This document shows positions 23,718 to 30,784 of a stretch of DNA of 52,298 bases, one piece after another. Origin of the DNA: CAZUQA01 sp964622375 (GTDB lineage Bacteria > Bacillota_I > Bacilli_A > Erysipelotrichales > Erysipelotrichaceae); NCBI GenBank assembly GCA_964622375.1, contig CAZUQA010000007.1, positions 1 through 52,298 of the forward strand, in the 5' to 3' direction. Made by a program: the position numbers and the translations under genes. Under the pieces are notes generated by a model. The model had not been told where the DNA came from. It worked only from the letters and a program-made list of their open reading frames with translations, and ran no database searches. Numbering within the stretch: position 1 is the stretch's first letter; every line of letters starts with the position of its first letter.

Positions 23718-23745
23718 GCAAAGGTGGAAGCAGTTCCACCTTTGC
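23718..23745 (+). repeat. 12-bp hairpin related to the 22731 palindrome
   Basis: GCAAAGGTGGAA, loop GCAG, TTCCACCTTTGC: a perfect stem. It shares AAAGGTGGAANCAGTTCCACC with the first palindrome after the other Fic gene. It lies 16 nt before the next start codon; no U-tract. Confidence 0.8.
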
Positions 23746-23761
23746 TATTTAGGAGAAGGAC

Positions 23762-24112
23762 ATGGCAAAGCAACAAAAACTGAATTTCAAAAAAGATATT
23801 AGAATTCGAGTAGACGAAGACAAGTATGATCAGATTGTGCTAAAGATGAAACATGAAGGGATTGAAAAAGTTACGTATCAAAACATGTTTGACTATCTAG
23901 CAAGATACTACATTGAAAACGACGAACTAGAAAGCGGCAGGAATTCTAAAATGCTCAAATTGCTTAATTCACTAATCGAAGCTTCGATTAACGAAGTTGA
24001 AGAAAGCTTTTCCGATAGAACAATACACTTGATTTCCGAATTAGCGATTAATGTGGGTGTGTTAAATGAATACCTTACCAATGACATTCTGGTAGGTCTC
24101 AGCGAAAAGTAA
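23762..24112 (+). CDS. RHH-like accessory protein of mobile element
   Basis: 116 residues. After a basic start the segment DIRIRVDEDKYDQIVLKM and KVTYQNMFDYLARYYIEND has a ribbon-helix-helix-like or MobC-like look; the C-terminus is helical. AGGAGAAGG precedes the ATG. Probably a relaxosome or plasmid-type accessory protein. No partner relaxase is left nearby. An antitoxin role for the Fic gene upstream is possible but not shown. Confidence 0.5.
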   Translation: MAKQQKLNFKKDIRIRVDEDKYDQIVLKMKHEGIEKVTYQNMFDYLARYYIENDELESGRNSKMLKLLNSLIEASINEVEESFSDRTIHLISELAINVGVLNEYLTNDILVGLSEK

Positions 24113-24211
24113 ATGATTGAAAAGGAAAGACTCTATCGCGGTATTGCTTATGATAAATTAAAAGCAGGAAGGCATAAATACAATTTAGAAAAGGACATAG
24201 ATGAAGATTGA
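24113..24211 (+). CDS. Small hypothetical protein (32 residues)
   Basis: ATG directly follows the preceding TAA. Encodes MIEKERLYRGIAYDKLKAGR and a charged C-terminus ending DIDED. It may be a genuine coupled small protein or the truncated start of a lost element gene; no family recognised. Confidence 0.35.
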   Translation: MIEKERLYRGIAYDKLKAGRHKYNLEKDIDED

Positions 24212-24330
24212 TTAAGGTGGCAGTAATGCTTAGGAAAATATTGAATTAGAGCCTTACTTTTTAAGTTTACGACTTAGAAAAACAAAACAATATAATATAA
24301 TAATGCAAATTATGAAATTATGAAAGTTGT

Positions 24331-24360
24331 TTGATAAGGGATATGTTGACATTGTATAAT
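24331..24360 (+). promoter_or_regulatory. Promoter of the patB-like operon
   Basis: TTGATA (24331-24336), an 18-nt spacer, TATAAT (24355-24360), 53 nt before the gene. Confidence 0.65.
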
Positions 24361-24412
24361 GAAGATAAAGTGACAACAGAGTTGATTTCTTGGCAACGGG
24401 TAAGGGGAAGAA

Positions 24413-25606
24413 ATGAGTAGATTTTCAGATGATCAGGTAGATTTGTCGGTTCTAAAAAATCGGGCTTTCAACTATCGTTGGGCCGAGTTGGAAGATGGGG
24501 TCATACCATTGACAGCAGCTGATTCGGATTTTCCGGTAGCTCAAGAAATCCAGGATACCTTAATTGACTACATTAAGGATGGCTACTTGTCCTATACACC
24601 AAAGTTAGGAAGCAAGGAACTAAGAGTAGCCATACAACAACATCTAGCTGTTAAGAAGAATGAAAAAGTAAGTGAAAACAACATCCTGCCGATTGATAGT
24701 GCAGCGCGTGGATTATTTATCATAGCAGAGAGTGTACTAAAACCCGGTGATGAAGCCATAGTTTTTAATCCGGTTGATTTCCTGTTTCGTCATAGTATGA
24801 AAAGAGCCGGAGCAAAACTGATTGAGTATCCGGTAAAACTGCTTGATGAGTCAATGGACTTAAGTGATTTGGAATCTTACATCACTCCAAAAACAAAAAT
24901 GATTGGTTTGTGTAACCCGCATAACCCCCTGGGTTTGCTGTATAGCAAAGAAAACCTGCAATTACTTCTGAATCTTGCCGAGAAACATAATCTTTATATC
25001 ATGAATGATGAGATATGGTCCGATATCATATTTCCCGAGAAAGAATTTATCAGTATCCTAGCTGTTGATCCTGACAAAAATGACAGAGTATTATCAGTTT
25101 ATGGTTTTTCAAAAGCTTTTAGTATTGCCGGACTTAGGGTAGGTTGTGTTTATTGTGACAATCAAGAACTCTTTGATAAAATGGTCGAGGTATCTTGTGT
25201 CATGTCTACGGCTGGGGGTGTAAGCTCACTGTCCCAAGTTGCCGCAACGGCTTGTTTAACAAAAGCCGGTCCTTGGCTCGAGAGTTTTATGGAACATTTG
25301 TCAACAATGCGGGACTATGCTTGTGCCAGAATAAATAAAATGCCAAATATCAACTGTCGCACTCCGGAAGCGACTTTTCTGATTTATGCTGATATCCGAA
25401 AATTCGCTATCAGTTCAGAAGAGTTTTGTGATTTTATGAAAGAGCGAGTCAAATTAGCTTTAGTTCCCGGCGGGGCGTATTTTTTCGGTAGCGAATCGGA
25501 AGGTTTCATCAGAATTTGTTTCTCAACCAGTAAAGCGATTCTCGAAGAAGGCCTCAATCGCTTAGAAAGCGGAATCACGATGTTGTTGGAAGAAAAAGTA
25601 AAATAA
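24413..25606 (+). CDS. PatB/MalY-type PLP-dependent C-S lyase or aminotransferase
   Basis: 397-residue fold-type I PLP enzyme. Seen: the start FNYRWAELEDGVIPLTAADSDFPV, NPHNPLG, the PLP aspartate region NDEIWSDI, and the PLP lysine in YGFSKAFSIAGLRVG (about 238-252). The MalY/PatB group cleaves cystathionine or cysteine conjugates to pyruvate, ammonia and a thiol; a plain aminotransferase is the alternative. GGGAAG precedes ATG 24413. First gene of an operon with UPF0303 and an MFS transporter. Confidence 0.82.
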   Translation: MSRFSDDQVDLSVLKNRAFNYRWAELEDGVIPLTAADSDFPVAQEIQDTLIDYIKDGYLSYTPKLGSKELRVAIQQHLAVKKNEKVSENNILPIDSAARGLFIIAESVLKPGDEAIVFNPVDFLFRHSMKRAGAKLIEYPVKLLDESMDLSDLESYITPKTKMIGLCNPHNPLGLLYSKENLQLLLNLAEKHNLYIMNDEIWSDIIFPEKEFISILAVDPDKNDRVLSVYGFSKAFSIAGLRVGCVYCDNQELFDKMVEVSCVMSTAGGVSSLSQVAATACLTKAGPWLESFMEHLSTMRDYACARINKMPNINCRTPEATFLIYADIRKFAISSEEFCDFMKERVKLALVPGGAYFFGSESEGFIRICFSTSKAILEEGLNRLESGITMLLEEKVK

Positions 25607-25631
25607 GAAAACAGAAAAAGGAGAGAAAATT

Positions 25632-26126
25632 ATGGAAGCTAGCAATTTGGAAAACATGCAGAAAATTTTGCAGCAGGAAGCAGAGCTTACTCTGGATTAT
25701 TTCGACAGCCAAAGTGTCAGAATACTTGCTGATTACTTAATGGATGTCATGGATCGCGATAGGATACCATTGACGGTTAGAGTTACTTTAAAAGATCATC
25801 ATATTTTGTTTCACTATTCAAGCAACAACTGTGCTCAAGACAAAGATAACTGGGTACGCAGAAAAACCAACACCGTATTAAATTTTGGGCACTCCTCACA
25901 ATGGTTTTATTATAAAACTGTAGGCAACCATGATGAGTTGACAATAAAGTATGGCTTATCTTTGAGTGATTATACAGTGTCCGGTGGGGCAGTACCTATA
26001 ATGATTAAGGCTTGTGGCTGTATTGGCGCTTTAGCAGTCAGCGGTTATAGTGGAGCTTGGGATGATCACGATTTGGCAGTTGCCGCTCTCAGACATCTAA
26101 AGGAGAAACAACATGCAACAGAATAA
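25632..26126 (+). CDS. UPF0303 / DUF336-type protein
   Basis: 164 residues. The central KTNTVLNFGHSSQWFYYK and the later GGAVPIMIKACGCIGALAVSGYSGAWDDHDLAVAAL match the UPF0303 (YBR137W-like, HbpS/GlcG-fold) family, whose function is not settled. AAAGGAGAG precedes the ATG. It overlaps the MFS gene by 14 nt, so its product probably serves the same substrate pathway. Confidence 0.8.
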   Translation: MEASNLENMQKILQQEAELTLDYFDSQSVRILADYLMDVMDRDRIPLTVRVTLKDHHILFHYSSNNCAQDKDNWVRRKTNTVLNFGHSSQWFYYKTVGNHDELTIKYGLSLSDYTVSGGAVPIMIKACGCIGALAVSGYSGAWDDHDLAVAALRHLKEKQHATE

Positions 26127-27327
26127 AACAACGATGTATAAAATGATGGCGGTCTTCGCCAGCACATATATCGCCTTATCGATGTCCTTTGTCGTAATAA
26201 TGCCTTATTTGCAGTATCTCGAATTGACAAAATCACAACAGGGGTGGTTTATGGCTGGCGGCTCACTGGTCAGTATCTTAGGACAAATGACAGTTGGTTT
26301 CCTTTGTGATCGCTTTCGCACCTTAAGAAAAACTAATTATGCCATAACTTTTGCTTTAGGTCTTGTTTGTTGGACTTTTTATTCTTTAAACAAATCGCTA
26401 CTGCTATTAGTCCTAGTAGTCGGTAGTTTAATACAAGCTTTGTTTACCATCACAAATGGTGTGTTGGATAGTTGGGCCTTAGAAGTTAATGACTACTGCA
26501 AAGATAACTATGGCGCTATTCGTGCTTTTGGAGCAATTGGTTGGATAATCGGTGGTCCGATTGTTCACTGGGTTCAGAAGAACTATGGCTTTTCTTATCT
26601 GGGCTTGGCTTACTTGGCTTTTATTGTTTTAGCTTGGATTATCGCTTACTTGACACCGGATGCCGAAAAGCTACAAACGGAAAATAGTACCGAAAAGTTA
26701 CAGCTCCGGGATATTAGAATGTTGCTAACTAATTCACGTTACGTTATTCTTATCTTAACTTTTTTTGCAATATTTTTTATCTTTCGCTCAGACGGTAGTT
26801 TAACGATATGGAAAATCGGGGAACTAGCAGCTAATCAAGATGACTACAGTAAATGGGTAAGCTATCGCTCAAGTTTTCAAGCTTTGTTTGAATTACCTTC
26901 TTTCTTTTTAGGCGCTTATTTGATGAAACGTTTCGGCAATATCAAACTGTTGATTATTGCTATTTGCGCTTGTATGTTAAGAGGAGTAATCAATATCTTA
27001 GCGACAGAGCCGTTACATATTCTACTGGCTTCCAGTTTGCAATTGTTGACCTTTCCTTTAATTAACATGACCAGCAAAGCTTTGGTTCATCTTGAGATAC
27101 CTGATAATATGAAATCCAGTGGCCAACAATTTGCCTTATCGGTATACAGTTCCGGAGCAGCCTTGTTATCGCCGATAGTCATTGGCTATCTCAGTGAGAA
27201 ATTAGGTATCAATGTTTCGCTGACAATTGTCGTGGCATTGGCGGTAATACCCCTGGCATTGTGCTTTGTTTACCAGAAAATGCGAGCAGGCTATGATTCT
27301 CAGTTTTCAAAAATTAATACTGACTAG
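26113..27327 (+). CDS. MFS transporter
   Basis: 404 residues with 12 predicted membrane segments. The loop 2-3 signature appears as GFLCDRFRTLRK (about 62-73) and the PET-like end of the first half as YLTPDAEKL. The overall pattern is that of the LacY/nucleoside-symporter-like or sugar MFS groups. The substrate cannot be read from the sequence; operon context with a C-S lyase hints at an amino-acid or thiol compound, an inference only. Confidence 0.82.
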   Translation: MQQNKTTMYKMMAVFASTYIALSMSFVVIMPYLQYLELTKSQQGWFMAGGSLVSILGQMTVGFLCDRFRTLRKTNYAITFALGLVCWTFYSLNKSLLLLVLVVGSLIQALFTITNGVLDSWALEVNDYCKDNYGAIRAFGAIGWIIGGPIVHWVQKNYGFSYLGLAYLAFIVLAWIIAYLTPDAEKLQTENSTEKLQLRDIRMLLTNSRYVILILTFFAIFFIFRSDGSLTIWKIGELAANQDDYSKWVSYRSSFQALFELPSFFLGAYLMKRFGNIKLLIIAICACMLRGVINILATEPLHILLASSLQLLTFPLINMTSKALVHLEIPDNMKSSGQQFALSVYSSGAALLSPIVIGYLSEKLGINVSLTIVVALAVIPLALCFVYQKMRAGYDSQFSKINTD

Positions 27328-27349
27328 TTGGCTACCGGAAAGATTATTA

Positions 27350-28642
27350 ATGAAAATAGCTTTCATCTCTTTAGGTTGTAGTAAAAATTTGGTAGATTCC
27401 CAGCGCGTTTTAGGGATGCTGTTGCCAGCGTGTCAAATGACTTCGGAGTATCAAGACGCAGAGGTTATTTTTATCAACACCTGCGGTTTTGTTGAAGAAG
27501 CAAAAAGAGAAGCGATTGACACTATTTTAGAAATAGCTGAGTATAAAAAACATGGGCACTGTAAAAAGCTTATTGTGTTAGGTTGTTTGGTGGAAAGATA
27601 TAAAGCTGAGCTGGCGCAGGAAATGCCGGAAATTGATTTACTAGTGCCGATTAGGGATTATTCACGCTTGAAAGTAATAATTAACGATTTTTTGCAGTTA
27701 AATCTAAAAGAAGAATTTGGTGGCAAACGACAGTTAAGCGGTCTTCCTGGCTCAGCTTATCTCAGGATAGCTGATGGCTGCGACAATCGTTGTTCCTATT
27801 GTGCTATCCCGCTGATTAGGAAAGAGTATCGCTCTGAACCTTTAGAAAAGTTGGTTGAAGAAGCTGAGATATTAGCTGAGCAAGGAGTAAAAGAGTTGGT
27901 TTTAATAGCTCAAGATACAACGCTATATGGCCAGGATCTCTATGGCGAGCCCCGGCTTATTACTTTGCTTGAAGCTTTAAGTAAAATAGACAAATTGCAT
28001 TGGTTGCGGATACTTTACATGTATCCCAGTCGGCTTACCAAAGAACTGATTGATGCCATGGTGGCCTTACCTAAGGTTTTATTGTATTTTGATTTGCCTT
28101 TACAGCATGGTAGTGACCGTATTTTACACTTGATGAATCGCCAAGGTAGCATGGCATCTTTTAAGGAAAATGTCGCTTATATTGTTGCTCTTAAGCTACC
28201 CTATGTGTTACGGACGACGATGATGGTAGGCTTTCCCGGGGAAAATGATGATGATTTCTCTGCTTTAATAGCTTTGGTTGAGCAAATCAAATTCCATAAG
28301 TTAGGTGCTTTTATCTATTCGCCGGAAGAAGATACTCCAGCTTTCAATTATGATAATAAAGTTGAAGAAAAAACAGCGAATGCTAGGTTTCATCTGCTTA
28401 TGCAAAGGCAACAAGTAATTGCCGAACAGAAAAATCGTGAGTTATTAAATCAAGAGCTGGAAGTTTTAGTAGAAGCAAAAAAAGGTCAGCTTTATCAAGC
28501 CCGCAGTTTATATCAGGCACCAGAAGGAACTGATGGCTTTATTTGGTTAAGAAGTGACAGAGAGCTGACACTTGGTGAATTTTATCGGGCGCGGATTACG
28601 GCTGTTGCGCTTTACGATTTGGAAGCTGAAGTCATTTTTTAA
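27350..28642 (+). CDS. rimO: Ribosomal protein S12 methylthiotransferase
   Basis: 430 residues from ATG 27350 (MKIAFISLGCSKNLVDS); the open frame extends upstream inside the MFS gene but that is a shadow. RimO adds a methylthio group to Asp88 of S12. Present are the three N-terminal cluster cysteines (SLGCSKN, NTCGF, LGCL), the radical SAM motif CDNRCSYC, and a C-terminal TRAM domain. SLGCSKN separates RimO from MiaB, which is encoded elsewhere in this window. GGAAAG is a modest Shine-Dalgarno. The 3' end overlaps the opposing methyltransferase gene by 11 nt. Confidence 0.95.
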   Translation: MKIAFISLGCSKNLVDSQRVLGMLLPACQMTSEYQDAEVIFINTCGFVEEAKREAIDTILEIAEYKKHGHCKKLIVLGCLVERYKAELAQEMPEIDLLVPIRDYSRLKVIINDFLQLNLKEEFGGKRQLSGLPGSAYLRIADGCDNRCSYCAIPLIRKEYRSEPLEKLVEEAEILAEQGVKELVLIAQDTTLYGQDLYGEPRLITLLEALSKIDKLHWLRILYMYPSRLTKELIDAMVALPKVLLYFDLPLQHGSDRILHLMNRQGSMASFKENVAYIVALKLPYVLRTTMMVGFPGENDDDFSALIALVEQIKFHKLGAFIYSPEEDTPAFNYDNKVEEKTANARFHLLMQRQQVIAEQKNRELLNQELEVLVEAKKGQLYQARSLYQAPEGTDGFIWLRSDRELTLGEFYRARITAVALYDLEAEVIF

Positions 28643-29555
28643 TCCAACTGAGCAATCTGGTGAATTTTGCCTTATTGGCTTGACATTGCCAGATAACTTG
28701 ACAAGCCCAGTTTTCAAGATAATTACCATAGTCATCTGTACTAATAAGCAATAAATAATCGGCAATGTTTAAGCTATGTTGCAGTAAAGATATTTGTTGC
28801 GTTTTTGCCACAGCAGTGAACAGACCATAAGGTAAATCAAGAATACAAACAGTGAAAGTGTCGGTGGTTTGCAGCATATCACAATTTTCAATTATTGCCG
28901 GTAATCCAAAGTGCTGGAGATTGGCATTAGCTTGCTGACAAAGGATTTTGTTTATTTCATAAGCTCGGATATTCAAACCAGCCAACAATGCTTCAATGAC
29001 TAAAGTACCACTACCGGCAGCCGGGTCAATAAAACTGGCGTGGGGCAGCATAAGATGCAGGAGATTTATCAGTTGGTGGCAGAGACGAACAGGTAAGGCA
29101 CTGGAGTATTGATAGGGTTTATGAATGCGCAGTTTGTAAAAGTAGCGGTTATAACACACAATACCTAAATACCAAATACCATCAAGAAGAGCCCAAAGTA
29201 GCTCAAGCGAATAGTCAGTTATTTTCCCAATGTTGGATAAACTGTCGGCGATATCTTTAGTGATGTCTATTCTTTGGTGGTAATCGAGGTTTTTATTGTA
29301 ATGCCAGGTGTCAAGGTGCCAATCATGAAAATCAAGCTGATTGAGCTCCTTTTTAAAGGTAGTATAATCTTTGTTGAAACAGAAAACTTCGATTTTAAAA
29401 TGAAGAAAACTCCAATTTTCTAAGTCATAGTCTTTTGAGCTGACAACAAATGATGAGAAGGCTTGCTTACCAAAGAGCTGAGTAAACACTATTTTGGCTA
29501 GAGCTTCTTCAATATCTTGATAGCTGAAATGGTAAAGGAATAAAGAGTTTGGCAT
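28632..29555 (-). CDS. Trm11/RlmL-like RNA methyltransferase
   Basis: 307 residues. The C-terminal half is a class I SAM methyltransferase: SSALPVRLCHQLIN, motif I FIDPAAGSGTLVIEALL (about 175-191) and motif IV DLPYG in place of (N/D)PPY. The RPYxxxxALPxRLA-like segment is typical of the UPF0020/Trm11 group that makes m2G in tRNA or rRNA. The N-terminal half is where THUMP is expected but I cannot confirm that domain. A TAGAAT lies exactly 6 nt before ATG 29555 and there is no Shine-Dalgarno, so the mRNA may be leaderless. Confidence 0.78.
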   Translation of the reverse strand: MPNSLFLYHFSYQDIEEALAKIVFTQLFGKQAFSSFVVSSKDYDLENWSFLHFKIEVFCFNKDYTTFKKELNQLDFHDWHLDTWHYNKNLDYHQRIDITKDIADSLSNIGKITDYSLELLWALLDGIWYLGIVCYNRYFYKLRIHKPYQYSSALPVRLCHQLINLLHLMLPHASFIDPAAGSGTLVIEALLAGLNIRAYEINKILCQQANANLQHFGLPAIIENCDMLQTTDTFTVCILDLPYGLFTAVAKTQQISLLQHSLNIADYLLLISTDDYGNYLENWACQVIWQCQANKAKFTRLLSWIKK

Positions 29556-29561
29556 AACTTC

Positions 29562-29567
29562 ATTCTA
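29562..29567 (-). promoter_or_regulatory. -10 element giving a leaderless methyltransferase mRNA
   Basis: TAGAAT on the minus strand, then GAAGTT, then ATG. The -35 is weak (TATTAA at 29585-29590). Confidence 0.5.
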
Positions 29568-29600
29568 CCGTAACAATGCGACAATTAATATGGAATTATG

Positions 29601-29609
29601 TGTTATAAT
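29601..29609 (+). promoter_or_regulatory. Extended -10 of dnaD
   Basis: TGTTATAAT, with TATAAT at 29604-29609, 22 nt before the dnaD ATG; no convincing -35. Confidence 0.55.
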
Positions 29610-29631
29610 GTAACAACTTAATGAGGGCATT

Positions 29632-30141
29632 ATGAAAGAAAAAAAATGGTTTAACGCAACCTATATCAATCAAATTGAGTTGGCAGTCAGTCGCTTTCCT
29701 CATCTATCTCTAACTCATGAACAATTCATAGTAGTTTTAGCTATTCTGTGGCTACAGCGCAATAATGAAATCATCAGTGTAACGGCGATTTGTAACCAGA
29801 CAAAACTGGCAACTGAAAAGGTAAACGAGATATTAGCAGTATTGACCAATAAAGCCTACTTAATTATCAAAAGCCAAAAGAATAGAATTGATTTCAATTT
29901 GGATGGCTTGTTTTTAGAAGCTGAAGAGAACATTATGAGTTTAGATGATAATCTGTTTACTCTTTTTGAACAGGAGTTCGGCCGGGTGCTTACGCGAAAT
30001 GAAATCCAAATGTTAGCTGCGTTACAGGCAAATTATTCGCAAGAACAAATCGAAACTGCCTTGAGAAAAACCTTAAACAACGATGTGCGCAGTATTAATT
30101 ATGTTGCGAAAATTCTCAGTAAAGCCGACAAAACAGACTAA
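29632..30141 (+). CDS. dnaD: DnaD-family replication initiation protein
   Basis: 169 residues. An N-terminal winged-helix oligomerisation domain (about 1-100) and the C-terminal DnaB_2/DnaD domain LFEQEFGRVLTRNEIQMLA and SINYVAKIL. DnaD works with DnaB and DnaI to load the replicative helicase, and in PriA-dependent restart. It is shorter than the Bacillus protein (about 230). GAGGG precedes the ATG. Its TAA overlaps the nth ATG (TAATG), and dnaD-nth is the Bacillus order. Confidence 0.85.
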   Translation: MKEKKWFNATYINQIELAVSRFPHLSLTHEQFIVVLAILWLQRNNEIISVTAICNQTKLATEKVNEILAVLTNKAYLIIKSQKNRIDFNLDGLFLEAEENIMSLDDNLFTLFEQEFGRVLTRNEIQMLAALQANYSQEQIETALRKTLNNDVRSINYVAKILSKADKTD

Positions 30142-30770
30142 TGCCAAACAGTCGTAAAATAATCACAGAACTTAAGAAAATGTTTCCTAACGCCCGTTGT
30201 GAACTAAACTATCACAATGATTTTGAATTGTTGATTGCTGTGGTTCTATCGGCTCAGACTACGGATCAGAAAGTCAATGCTGTGACCTTAAGTCTGTTTG
30301 CTAAGTATCCTGATGCTCAAAGCTTAGCATCAGCTGACAGCAGTTCGGTTGCTGCGATTATCCGAACGTTAGGTTTGGCTAACAACAAAAGCAAAAACAT
30401 TATTGAATTGAGCAAACAATTGGTAGAGAAACATCAAGGACAGGTTCCAGCCAGCTTGGTTGAATTAATACAACTGCCAGGGGTGGGGCGAAAGACGGCT
30501 AATGTCGTCTTATTGGAAGCTTTTAAAATCCCGGCGATTCCGGTAGATACCCATGTAGAAAGAGTAAGTAAACGCCTTGGCTTGGTGCCGCTTACTGCCA
30601 GTGTGTTAGAAGTTGAAAGACAGCTGGCTTTAGTGTTACCTAAGAGTCAATGGATACAAGGGCATCAACTATTTATTCATTTTGGACGCTATTTCTGTAA
30701 AGCTATTAAGCCAAAGTGCGACCATTGTCCCTTCATCAAGGAGTGTCAAAAAAAAGAACTTCAGATTTGA
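30141..30770 (+). CDS. nth: Endonuclease III
   Basis: 209-residue bifunctional DNA glycosylase/AP lyase for oxidised pyrimidines. The helix-hairpin-helix LPGVGRKTANVV holds the catalytic Lys, and the catalytic Asp is in VDTHVERVSKRLG. The C-terminal [4Fe-4S] motif is C-x6-C-x2-C-x5-C. Length is typical. Start overlaps the dnaD stop by one nt. Confidence 0.95.
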   Translation: MPNSRKIITELKKMFPNARCELNYHNDFELLIAVVLSAQTTDQKVNAVTLSLFAKYPDAQSLASADSSSVAAIIRTLGLANNKSKNIIELSKQLVEKHQGQVPASLVELIQLPGVGRKTANVVLLEAFKIPAIPVDTHVERVSKRLGLVPLTASVLEVERQLALVLPKSQWIQGHQLFIHFGRYFCKAIKPKCDHCPFIKECQKKELQI

Positions 30771-30780
30771 AGCTCTTTTT
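30751..30780. terminator. Bidirectional terminator between nth and the PBP gene
   Basis: AAAAAGA..CTTCA pairs with TGAAG..TCTTTTT around a 3-4 nt loop, one internal mismatch; it overlaps the nth stop and gives T-runs both ways. Confidence 0.75.
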
Positions 30781-30784
30781 CGTA

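Larger units (their letters stand above)
21236..24211. mobile_element. Likely conjugative/mobilizable element debris after tRNA-Phe
   Basis: A run of non-core, AT-rich genes directly after a tRNA: an RHH-M23 fusion, two Fic proteins and an RHH-like protein, with several tiny ORFs and palindromes. No integrase, relaxase or coupling protein remains and I could not find a second copy of the tRNA-Phe end, so the boundaries are approximate. Confidence 0.45.

Noticed and set aside
22006..24112. Classic Fic-antitoxin (FicTA/Doc-Phd) toxin-antitoxin pair
   Set aside because: The second Fic carries its own inhibitory helix and neither Fic has an adjacent Phd- or FicA-type gene; the RHH-like gene shows no antitoxin signature.
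27266..27349. 84-nt upstream extension of the rimO frame
   Set aside because: It lies mostly inside the MFS gene in another frame; RimO proteins start at MKIAFISLGC.
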